Of a DNA stretch of 63,730 nucleotides, positions 34,861-42,188 are shown in pieces. This DNA comes from Pseudomonadota bacterium (GTDB lineage: Bacteria > Desulfobacterota > Syntrophorhabdia > Syntrophorhabdales > Syntrophorhabdaceae), in the NCBI GenBank assembly GCA_026388315.1, contig JAPLKA010000052.1, positions 1 through 63,730 on the forward strand. The letters are read 5' to 3'. The notes under the pieces were generated by a model that worked only from the letters and a program-made list of their open reading frames with translations, was not told the DNA's origin and did no database searches. A program made the translations under genes and the position numbers. Position 1 is the stretch's first letter. Each line of letters starts with the position of its first letter.

Positions 34861-36022
34861 GTTTCAGGCAAAACAGCTCTTTAATGCTTACAATATCCCT
34901 ACCCCGAAAGGCCAAATAGTCACATCCACAGAAGAAATACCCCAGGCAGTTGAACATGCAGGGGATTTCCCTCTTGTTCTTAAGGCACAGGTCCATGCAG
35001 GAGGCAGGGGCAAGGGCGGCGGGATAAAGATAGTCAATACCGTTGAAGAAGCAATAATGGTTTCATCCGGACTTCTCGGGAAAACACTGGTTACCCCGCA
35101 GACCGGCGAAGAAGGAAAACCCATAAACCACCTCCTGATCGAAGAAGTACTCCATGTTGCGAAAGAGTTATATCTGGGCATTACGGTAGACAGGATAAAG
35201 ACCTGTGTCACGGTGCTGGCGAGCGCTGAAGGCGGTATGGAGATCGAAAAGATAGCAGCCGGGACCCCTGAAAAACTCTTTACCGAAAATATTGATCCCG
35301 GTATCGGATTAAGACCTTTTCAGGCGAACAGAATATTCTTTTCGTTAGGGTTAGACCCGGCACTCTCACGGAAGATGAGCGGGATTATTTTAAACCTATA
35401 TCGCCTCTTCATTGATAAAGACTGCTCGCTCGCCGAGATAAATCCTCTCATTGTAACAAAAGGCGGCGACATTATTGCCCTTGATGCAAAGATTAATGTT
35501 GACGACAATGCGTTGTACCGGCATCCCGATATTGCATCCTTGAGGGATCTCGGCCAGGAGAACCCCCTGGAAGTGGAGGCGTCAAGGTATAATCTGAATT
35601 ATATTAAGCTGAAAGGGAATGTGGGTTGCATGGTAAATGGAGCCGGGCTTGCCATGGCAACCATGGACCTGATAAAGCATGTTGGTGCAGCGCCGGCGAA
35701 TTTTCTCGATGTCGGTGGAGGCGCTACCTCTCAGATGGTCACCGAAGGCTTGAAAATATTGCTTTCCGACACCGATGTCAAGGTGATTTTTATAAACATT
35801 TTCGGCGGTATACTCCGCTGTGATACCCTCGCTAAGGGGGTCGTTGAGGCAGCTCGCCAATTGGAGATAAAACTGCCCATGGTTATAAGGCTTGAAGGAA
35901 CAAACGTAGAACCGGGCCGTCAGATATTTGCCGAATCGGGTCTCTCGTTTACTGTAGCGAATGGGATGGGGGATGCGGCGGAAAAAGTTGCGGAAGCGAT
36001 TAATAGCGTGAATAGTGAATAG
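34847..36022 (+). CDS. sucC: Succinyl-CoA synthetase, beta subunit
   Basis: The 391-residue protein has an ATP-grasp domain (1-235; VHAGGRGKGGGI, NPLIV) and a CoA-ligase domain (NGAGLAMATMDLIK, DVGGGA, FGGILRCD). It forms the nucleotide-binding half of the enzyme that converts succinyl-CoA to succinate with NTP synthesis. The start lies inside korC. The last seven codons (INSVNSE and stop) are made of the TAGTGAA intergenic repeat, so the native C-terminus was probably altered by repeat insertion. Confidence 0.95.
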   Translation: MKIHEFQAKQLFNAYNIPTPKGQIVTSTEEIPQAVEHAGDFPLVLKAQVHAGGRGKGGGIKIVNTVEEAIMVSSGLLGKTLVTPQTGEEGKPINHLLIEEVLHVAKELYLGITVDRIKTCVTVLASAEGGMEIEKIAAGTPEKLFTENIDPGIGLRPFQANRIFFSLGLDPALSRKMSGIILNLYRLFIDKDCSLAEINPLIVTKGGDIIALDAKINVDDNALYRHPDIASLRDLGQENPLEVEASRYNLNYIKLKGNVGCMVNGAGLAMATMDLIKHVGAAPANFLDVGGGATSQMVTEGLKILLSDTDVKVIFINIFGGILRCDTLAKGVVEAARQLEIKLPMVIRLEGTNVEPGRQIFAESGLSFTVANGMGDAAEKVAEAINSVNSE

Positions 36023-36031
36023 TGAATAGTA
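36008..36031 (+). repeat. TAGTGAA heptamer array supplying the sucC stop
   Basis: The heptamer is repeated about three times across the end of sucC. The sucC TAG at 36020-36022 is part of the array. Confidence 0.75.
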
Positions 36032-36138
36032 AAACCTTCCATCTGTTATTCTGGGCTTGATCCGGTTCCTTCACTTGCGAAGCAACATCCAGACTATGCA
36101 CTGTTCACTAACGACTGTTCACTGAACGAGGTTGAGAA

Positions 36139-37017
36139 ATGAGCATTATAGTTGATAAACATACACGATTGGTTGTTCAGGGTATAACCGGCAACGAGGG
36201 TGCATTCCATACACGGCAGATGGTGGAGTATGGAACGGATGTCGTTGGAGGGGTTACTCCTGGCAAGGGTTCGCAAAAGTTCGAAGGTATTCCCGTTTTT
36301 AATACAGTAAAGGCAGCGGTTGATGCTACTGGCGCCAATGCATCGGCAATTTTTGTGCCGCCCCCGTTTGCCGCTGATGCCATTCTGGAAGCAGTTGAAG
36401 CAGGCATAGAGGTTGTTGTCTGTCTCACAGAAGGCATTCCAACCATCGATATGATTACTGTAAGGCATTACATGAAGGACAGGAAGGCTGTCCTCATAGG
36501 CCCCAATACACCGGGCATCATCTCTCCCGGTAAGTGCAAAATTGGTGTTATGGCAGGGTACATTCATAAAGAGGGCAGTATAGGGATTATTTCCCGAAGC
36601 GGCACCTTAACCTATGAAGTGGTAGACCAGCTTACGAAACGCGGGATAGGACAATCAACCTGTGTAGGCATAGGAGGAGATCCTGTTATTGGTCTCAAAT
36701 ATGTTGACCTTCTCGAGATGTTTGAAAATGATAAAGATACCGATGCTATTGTGATTATCGGTGAAATTGGCGGCCAGGCTGAAGAATACGCTGCCGAATA
36801 TTTCAAAAAATACATGAAAAAACCGGTTGTGGCATTTATTGCAGGGGTAACCGCACCGCCGGGAAGACGTATGGGCCATGCAGGGGCAATTATATCCGGT
36901 GGGGTAGGGGACGCTGCCACAAAGATAAGGACACTCGAAACGGCGGGCATCACAGTTGTAAAAAGCCCTGCCGAGATAGGGCAGACGGTGGCAAGCGTAA
37001 TTCGCCGATGCAAGTGA
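36139..37017 (+). CDS. sucD: Succinyl-CoA synthetase, alpha subunit
   Basis: The 292-residue protein has a CoA-binding Rossmann domain ([14 protein letters not shown]) and a ligase domain with [26 protein letters not shown] and the active-site His in RMGHAGAI, which is phosphorylated during catalysis. It pairs with SucC. The 116-bp gap to sucC contains heptamer repeats, so co-transcription is likely but coupling is loose. GAGG precedes the ATG at seven bases. Confidence 0.95.
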   Translation: MSIIVDKHTRLVVQGITGNEGAFHTRQMVEYGTDVVGGVTPGKGSQKFEGIPVFNTVKAAVDATGANASAIFVPPPFAADAILEAVEAGIEVVVCLTEGIPTIDMITVRHYMKDRKAVLIGPNTPGIISPGKCKIGVMAGYIHKEGSIGIISRSGTLTYEVVDQLTKRGIGQSTCVGIGGDPVIGLKYVDLLEMFENDKDTDAIVIIGEIGGQAEEYAAEYFKKYMKKPVVAFIAGVTAPPGRRMGHAGAIISGGVGDAATKIRTLETAGITVVKSPAEIGQTVASVIRRCK

Positions 37018-37111
37018 ATAAGTCAATATGACCCCGGTTGTTCGAATCTTGCTTTCAGTATGGATTCGGTTGATATGATGGACTATTTTTTTCATTACGA
37101 TTGTCTATTAC

Positions 37112-37216
37112 TGGGGCTTGCGCCTGTCCCCGTAAGGGGGTCGCCCCCTCTACACGACCCGCAAGCGGGTGCCCCGGCCTGCGGGGCCACCCCCTCTCGC
37201 TCGCTTTGCGAGCTGG
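37112..37216 (+). repeat. Dispersed multi-hairpin repeat, family 2, copy C
   Basis: This longer copy begins CTGGGGCTTG, has CCCC-GTAA-GGGG, ACCCGC-AA-GCGGGT and GCCCC...GGGGC hairpins, then CCACCCCCTCTC and GCTCGC-TTT-GCGAGC. The conserved blocks TCGCCCCCTC and the last stem identify it with copies A and B. It fills much of the gap after sucD. Confidence 0.7.
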
Positions 37217-37275
37217 ATAGATCCTCCCGGGCTTGCCTGTGGGAATCTATTTATATCATGGGCAGGTATGTCGTT

Positions 37276-37610
37276 TTATGTCTCAGGAGAAAGAATTTTC
37301 TCAAGCTCAGCAAGAAGCTGGGGCATATTTATAGTGATAGCATCCCACAATATGTCATAATCAACAAAATCATAACCATGGATTAGCCTGTTCCGCATGC
37401 TGATTATTTTTGGCCATGGAATTTGTGGATATTCGTTCTGCCTTTCTTTCGGATATTTGCTTGCTGCTTCTCCGATAAGCTCGATGAGCCGGGTCATTGC
37501 AAGGCAGAATATCTCATCTTCTTCCAGATCGGTTTTTTCTTTTCCAGCAGCTAAAGATATGGTCTTTCGCGCATATGAAAGAGCCTTATTTTTGGATCAT
37601 TGTCTGGCAT
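37276..37610 (-). pseudogene. hepT: HepT-family RNase toxin gene with 5' frameshift
   Basis: The original start is the ATG at 37610, behind AGAGGT, reading MPDNDPKIRLFHM before losing the frame. The downstream frame continues ARKTISLAAGKEKTDLEEDE and into MTRLIELIGEAA, the HEPN core, and keeps the RNase motif RX4HXY (RNRLIHGY). The expected junction M-L-D-Y-A-R fits a loss of 10 bp between two TATG copies near 37575. Only the C-terminal 73 residues (from an ATG at 37497) could still be translated. Its partner mntA lies directly upstream on the same strand and is intact. Confidence 0.7.
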
Positions 37611-37629
37611 ACTGTACCTCTGCTGTTGC

Positions 37630-37914
37630 TTAAACTTTATCCCGAAAATACTTACTCAGGCATTTAGGGGTATTCAGGTCCACTTTTCTACCGCCAAGAA
37701 TATTCGACAATGCCTGTTCCATGTCGTAAAGCTCAAAAAACCCCACTCTGGCCTCCGGTTCAAATTCTACCAGGACATCCACATCGCTTTTTGGACCAAA
37801 GTCGCCTCTCAATACTGACCCAAAAAGGGCAAGCTTCCGTATGCGGTTCCGTTGGCAAAATTCTTCTATTTTCTGCTTCGAAATATTTATTTTGCTTGCC
37901 ATTTTTCTAACCAT
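37630..37914 (-). CDS. mntA: MntA-type minimal nucleotidyltransferase antitoxin
   Basis: The 94-residue protein has the NTase motif GSVLRGDFGPKSDVDVLVEF with the G-S-x(3)-G and D-x-D pattern. MntA antitoxins AMPylate their HepT toxin to silence it. A second ATG at 37902 would give 90 residues. The first ATG lies inside a perfect 17-bp inverted repeat. The hepT gene downstream is frameshifted, so this antitoxin may now lack a full target. Confidence 0.85.
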   Translation of the reverse strand: MVRKMASKINISKQKIEEFCQRNRIRKLALFGSVLRGDFGPKSDVDVLVEFEPEARVGFFELYDMEQALSNILGGRKVDLNTPKCLSKYFRDKV

Positions 37915-37947
37915 CTAAAATCACTGATGCTGATTTTAGATGGTTAG
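37907..37947. promoter_or_regulatory. Perfect 17-bp inverted repeat over the mntA start
   Basis: CTAACCATCTAAAATCA (37907-37923) and its exact complement TGATTTTAGATGGTTAG (37931-37947) flank a 7-nt loop. The first mntA ATG (37914-37912) is in one arm. It could be an operator for autoregulation, or an RNA hairpin that hides the first start codon so that the ATG at 37902 is used. Confidence 0.65.
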
Positions 37948-37965
37948 TATTATTATGTGGGAGTT

Positions 37966-37985
37966 CCACTATTCACTGCCTTCAT
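37966..37985 (-). repeat. Single heptamer block with TTCACTGCCTTCAT end
   Basis: CCACTATTCACTGCCTTCAT matches the ends of the arrays at 34214 and 6937. The ParB-like relic starts directly after it. Confidence 0.55.
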
Positions 37986-37987
37986 AA

Positions 37988-38047
37988 GGTCGGGGCAATC
38001 CAGGTTAGCAGCGAAGAGATATTCTTGTAAAACAGGCAGATTTTCCT
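37988..38047 (-). pseudogene. Short relic of a second parB gene
   Basis: The minus strand encodes ENLPVLQEYLFAANLDCPDL, which aligns with GNLPVSQGYLFASNLDCPDR in the ParB at 7000-7938. The DNA is about two-thirds identical over 60 bp. Nothing else of the gene remains on either side. From 38050 to 38160 on the plus strand a frame with KIGKYTYYEFKKPGTYHL looks like a further fragment, perhaps DUF2846-like. Confidence 0.6.
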
Positions 38048-38130
38048 CTTATAATTTTTTCAATAATGGTCTACTATTGAAAATTGGCAAATACACTTAC
38101 TATGAATTTAAGAAACCGGGTACTTATCAT

Positions 38131-38160
38131 TTGACAGAAGAAATGGACATTGGGTATATT
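38131..38160 (+). promoter_or_regulatory. Putative promoter of the adenylate cyclase operon
   Basis: TTGACA (38131-38136) and TATATT (38155-38160) are spaced by 18 bp. The leader to the ATG at 38250 would be about 83 nt. Confidence 0.45.
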
Positions 38161-38249
38161 TGACAAATGAATAAGGGGCCGAGACAAGTTGACCCCACTT
38201 GTTCCTTGTTCTGTGTAAAAGAAAAGCATAGTTGCGAGAGAGAAGAGTC

Positions 38250-40364
38250 ATGATAAAACAACTTCAGACAAAGGCCCGTATCCGCAACATTATTATTCTT
38301 ACAATTGTAGTTTTTTGCGTTTCCTTTCTATTATATTCTGCGAATGCGCTTCACCTCTTTGAGCTGAAGGTTTTTGACCTTTATTCGCGTCTGCTCAATC
38401 CTCTTCGCTCATCCGGTGATACTGTTATTATTGAAGTGGATCAAAAAAGTATTGATGCATTGAGCAGAGAAGGAATCAACTGGCCCTGGCCAAGGCAGAT
38501 GTACTCTCCCATTATAGAGTATCTGTCTGAGGCGGATGCCGTTCTTGTTGATGTCCTTTACACCGAACCATCATCCTACGGACAGGAAGACGATGTAATA
38601 TTTGCAGATGCAATCAGGAAGGCATCAAATGTGTATCTCCCGTTTTTCCTCTCCAAAAACCCGAAGGACACGTCGCTTGAAGACATGATGTTCGTGAAGA
38701 CACACTCCATAGGTGAAGCAACTGGTACGTCTTCACCATACCGCTCAGTTATTGTTCCACTGGACGTCTTGAGGGCACATATAAAAGGAACCGGGAATAT
38801 CGCGATCAGTCCCGATGAAGATGGTGTCTACCGGAAAATACCCCTTTTTTTTCAGTTTCAGAACAGGATAGTGCCGAATCATATCTTCTCTTGTTTAGTC
38901 AAGCAGGGAAAGTTGCAGGTATTGCACAACAAAGCGTGTTTGCGCAACACGCCTGTTCCGCTTGTTGATGGAAAGGTGCTGCTGCGTTATTACAGGGATC
39001 GCAGGCCATTTCAAGTCTTTTCAGCGGTTGATATTCTGAATGCTGCAGTTGGCAAGGACCCAACGAAGTCTATGCCTATTAGCAAAGAGTATTTCAAGGG
39101 CAGAACTGTGTTCGTCGGGTTTACCGCCGCAGGACTCTATGATTTGAAGCCTACATCCGTATCCCCGGTATCAACAGGTGTGTATATTAATGCTACCCTC
39201 TTTGACAACCTCCGGGATGGGAGTTTCATGAGGCCCGTAAATCCTGTTTTTGTTGTTCTGAGCATGTTTTCTATTGTCTTGTTACTCTCAGTTTTTGTCT
39301 TGTATAATCATTCTTTTATCAAAAATCTTGCCATGTTTCTTGGAATATTTGCATTAGTATTTGGAATAACCGCCCTGTTATTTTTGAATACCCATTATTT
39401 TCCTGTTGTTTATCCGGTAGCTGCCCTCATCATAGGTTTCATCTCTGCCGTAACCTTCAGTTACGCCTCTGAGGGAAAAGAACGTCTTTTCATAAGAAAG
39501 ACTTTCTCGCAGTATATGGATAAGACGCTTGTTGACTATGTTTTGCAAAACCCTGACATAATCAAGCCAGGTGGGAAAAAATTACGGGTGACTGTCTTTT
39601 TTGCAGATATCGCCGGCTTCACGACCATCTCCGAAAATAACTCCCCTGAAAATACTGCCATGATGCTTCATACTGTCCTTGACGCATTGACAGAGGTGGT
39701 AATCAGTGAAAAAGGGGTTATTGATAAATATATCGGGGACTGTATCATGGCGTTTTGGGGCGCCCCTCTTCATACTGAAAATGATGAAATCAATGCATGT
39801 CAGGCTGGCCTCAACTGTTTTGCGGCGCTCAGGAGAATAAATGCAAAGTTTGAAGAGCAAGGTATTCCCCCTATCTTCATCAGAATAGGGATACATTCCG
39901 GCGATGCCATTGCGGGCAACCTTGGAAGTACAAGGCTATTTGACTATACGGTAGTTGGAGATACCGTAAACCTTGCATCGAGACTTGAGTCGGTCAACAA
40001 GGTTTTTCGCACAAATATCATTGTCAGTGAAAAAACGATGGATAGGACTAACAACTCTTTTGTTTTCAGGGAACTTGGTCTCATTGCCGTCAAAGGGAAG
40101 AGCGAGCCGATTCGTATTTATGAACTTATATCGGAAAAAGGTAATGCAGGACCGGAAGTTAAAGAAAAAATTGACCTGTTTCGCGAGGCTTTGGCTTACC
40201 ACGAGAATGGCAAATTTAACAATGCCATCAGGCTGTTGGATTTGTTGTTGGAGCGTTATCCGGATGATGGTCCGGCATTGTTCTATAAGGAGAGGTGTGA
40301 GGGTCTTCTGAAAAATATTCCTTTGACAAAACCTTGGAATGTTCTTAAAATGACTGAAAAATGA
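38250..40364 (+). CDS. CHASE2-domain class III adenylate/guanylate cyclase
   Basis: I choose the ATG at 38250 (704 residues) over an upstream TTG at 38232. An N-terminal helix (about 13-33) leads to an extracytoplasmic CHASE2 domain (about 35-320, ELKVFDLYSRL, VDQKSIDALSREGINWPWPR), then three membrane helices (about 330-405). The cyclase domain (about 440-610) has FFADIAGFTTISE with the metal-binding Asp, GDCIMAFWGAP, and DYTVVGDTVNLASRLE. A TPR-like tail follows. It should make cyclic AMP in response to an unknown external signal. Its stop overlaps the next start (ATGA), so the three genes to 41700 are coupled. Confidence 0.9.
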   Translation: MIKQLQTKARIRNIIILTIVVFCVSFLLYSANALHLFELKVFDLYSRLLNPLRSSGDTVIIEVDQKSIDALSREGINWPWPRQMYSPIIEYLSEADAVLVDVLYTEPSSYGQEDDVIFADAIRKASNVYLPFFLSKNPKDTSLEDMMFVKTHSIGEATGTSSPYRSVIVPLDVLRAHIKGTGNIAISPDEDGVYRKIPLFFQFQNRIVPNHIFSCLVKQGKLQVLHNKACLRNTPVPLVDGKVLLRYYRDRRPFQVFSAVDILNAAVGKDPTKSMPISKEYFKGRTVFVGFTAAGLYDLKPTSVSPVSTGVYINATLFDNLRDGSFMRPVNPVFVVLSMFSIVLLLSVFVLYNHSFIKNLAMFLGIFALVFGITALLFLNTHYFPVVYPVAALIIGFISAVTFSYASEGKERLFIRKTFSQYMDKTLVDYVLQNPDIIKPGGKKLRVTVFFADIAGFTTISENNSPENTAMMLHTVLDALTEVVISEKGVIDKYIGDCIMAFWGAPLHTENDEINACQAGLNCFAALRRINAKFEEQGIPPIFIRIGIHSGDAIAGNLGSTRLFDYTVVGDTVNLASRLESVNKVFRTNIIVSEKTMDRTNNSFVFRELGLIAVKGKSEPIRIYELISEKGNAGPEVKEKIDLFREALAYHENGKFNNAIRLLDLLLERYPDDGPALFYKERCEGLLKNIPLTKPWNVLKMTEK

Positions 40365-40834
40365 AAACCTTATTTTTTACAATTACTTTTCTGTTCTTTA
40401 TTCTTGCACCTGTACTTGTCTTTGCTGACCAGGCTTCTGTTGTCACCAAAGAGAATGCGATCAGGGAATACTGCAAGTTTTTTGCACCCATAAAATCGCC
40501 CGTTCGATACAACGACGTACTCGACATTCTTTCTCCCCAGGGAGACTGGTTTAAGGTCAAGTACAGGAGCGTGGAAGGTTGCATTCACAAGACGGCCGTG
40601 CAACAAAGGACCGTTTCGTTCACCGGAGCCAAGGTGTCAGGAAAAGGGGCTGGTTCTGTTTCGGAGGGAGAGACATCCCTCGCAGGCAAGGGATTCAACC
40701 CACAAGTGGAGGCATCATACAAGACAAAGCACCCTGAAATGAAATACTATCTCGTTGACGGTATTGAAAAATACGAAGTTCCGGACAAAGATATAGCCCA
40801 ATTTGTGACAGGTGGAGGACTCAATCAGCCATGA
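40361..40834 (+). CDS. Exported SH3-like domain protein
   Basis: The 157-residue protein has a signal peptide ending in VFA (residue 21). Residues 23-85 resemble a bacterial SH3 domain, with YNDVLDILSPQGDWFKVKYR in the position of the usual G-D-W-x-K-V strand. The C-terminal half is low in recognisable features. It is coupled by ATGA overlaps to the cyclase before it and the M48 protease after it. SH3 domains of this kind often bind cell-wall peptides. Confidence 0.78.
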   Translation: MKTLFFTITFLFFILAPVLVFADQASVVTKENAIREYCKFFAPIKSPVRYNDVLDILSPQGDWFKVKYRSVEGCIHKTAVQQRTVSFTGAKVSGKGAGSVSEGETSLAGKGFNPQVEASYKTKHPEMKYYLVDGIEKYEVPDKDIAQFVTGGGLNQP

Positions 40835-41700
40835 TTCTAAAAGGCATCATACCCGCACTTTTGTATGTCTTCCTTTGCGCATCGGCAGGCTATGCCATTG
40901 ATTTGGGAGGTATTACAAAATATTTTAATAGTGCAAAAACAGCGGCAGGGTCAATAACAAAGGCAGCACGACCCATTTCCGACGAGGAGGAGTATTATGT
41001 CGGAAGGGCAGTTGCAGCCAAAATCCTCGGAACATACCAGCTTCTTGGGAACATAGAGCTTACATGGTATGTGAATCTTGTTGGTAAAACCATAACTTTG
41101 TCGTCAGATAAGCCGTTCACATACGGTGGTTATCATTTTGGAGTACTTGATACAGATGAGGTCAATGCCTTTGCATGTCCAGGCGGCACAATACTGATTA
41201 CGAAAGGCATGATAAAGACGATGAGATCAGAAGATGAGCTTGCGGCAGTCCTTGCTCATGAGGTTGCACACATCAGTAAACGCGACGGTATCGGGGCAAT
41301 TTCCAGTTCACGCTGGACCGAGGCGCTCACCGTTATAGGCAGCGAAGCCGCCAAGACATACGGTCCGTCGGATGTTTCGAAGCTTGTCGGCATCTTCGAA
41401 GGAAGCATCGACGATGTCTTTAAAACCCTCGTTGTGAATGGCTACGGCAAGTCACAGGAGCTTGCTGCCGACGCATCTGCCCTGCAGTATCTCGAAAAGA
41501 GCGGATATAATCCTGCAGCCTTGGATGATTTCCTTAAACACCTTTCTGAAATCGGCCAGACATCAGGCGGAGGAATCACGAAAACTCATCCCGGAACCCC
41601 TGACAGGATCAAGAATATTTCCGGGAAGTTGCCATCTGTTACAATTGATCCCCAGGCTCTCCAGAAACGGACCGTACGATTTTCTACAGTTCTTAAATAA
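40831..41700 (+). CDS. M48-family zinc metalloprotease, exported
   Basis: The 289-residue protein has a signal peptide ending in GYA (about residue 22). The metal site is complete: HEVAH with following ISKRDG, and the third ligand Glu in GKSQELAADASALQYL. It belongs to the LoiP/BepA-like M48 group that handles misassembled outer-membrane proteins. It is the last gene of the cyclase operon and overlaps the SH3 gene by four bases. Confidence 0.9.
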   Translation: MILKGIIPALLYVFLCASAGYAIDLGGITKYFNSAKTAAGSITKAARPISDEEEYYVGRAVAAKILGTYQLLGNIELTWYVNLVGKTITLSSDKPFTYGGYHFGVLDTDEVNAFACPGGTILITKGMIKTMRSEDELAAVLAHEVAHISKRDGIGAISSSRWTEALTVIGSEAAKTYGPSDVSKLVGIFEGSIDDVFKTLVVNGYGKSQELAADASALQYLEKSGYNPAALDDFLKHLSEIGQTSGGGITKTHPGTPDRIKNISGKLPSVTIDPQALQKRTVRFSTVLK

Positions 41701-41728
41701 AAATAGCATTTGAATTTTCTACAGTCTG

Positions 41729-42000
41729 TTACATTAATCCTGCTTCTTTGATGTTATCTGCAATTGTGTGCATCCGATGCGCCGTTGTCTCCTCCAGCAT
41801 GGCGCGGACAGAAGGCGCCTTTTCAAACATGTCCAGAAACTGCTCTCTCCGCAATGTAAGAAATATACATGGGCTGAGCGTCCGGACGGTCGCTGTGCGA
41901 GGTACTTTATTGAGCAGGGCTACCCCAAAATAATCGTCATCTTCAAGTATCGCGATCTGATGGTCCTGACCTGAAGGCGTGCTTTTAAATACAAGTGAAA
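41729..42000 (-). pseudogene. C-terminal fragment of a cyclic-nucleotide-binding domain protein
   Basis: The minus strand reads GQDHQIAILEDDDYFGVALL, NKVPRTATVRTLSPCIFLTL and REQFLDMFEK. This matches the phosphate-binding cassette FGE-x-ALL...PRTATVRT of cNMP-binding domains, with the key Glu changed to Val. The 5' half is missing, and a stop lies upstream in frame. It sits directly after the adenylate cyclase operon. Confidence 0.65.
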
Positions 42001-42046
42001 AACAACATTACAGGAAGGGAATGAGCGGGATGAGGGACTCAATATT

Positions 42047-42175
42047 TCAGTATCTTTCTACCGTCTGAGAATCATTTTGTGATTTAGGATTGCCCTTTGG
42101 CCCGAGCATCCGGTGAATACTCTTGCTGGACTTGTTAAGTTTCTAAGCAAGAGCGTGGAATGTAATCGTCGACGG
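42047..42175 (-). pseudogene. Relic of an HTH antitoxin-type gene
   Basis: The minus strand encodes TFHALA, an in-frame TAG, then KLNKSSKSIHRMLGPKGNPK, and soon ends. This resembles the helix-turn-helix of HTH addiction-module antidotes, where K-S-x-H-R-M-L-S-P-x-G-N-P is common. The internal stop and short length mark it as dead. No toxin gene is beside it. Confidence 0.4.
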
Positions 42176-42188
42176 TGTGGGGGGTTTC

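Noticed and set aside
42115-42160. CTCTTGCT...AGCAAGAG inverted repeat as a terminator
   Set aside because: There is no T-run on either side and the arms lie within the HTH gene relic.
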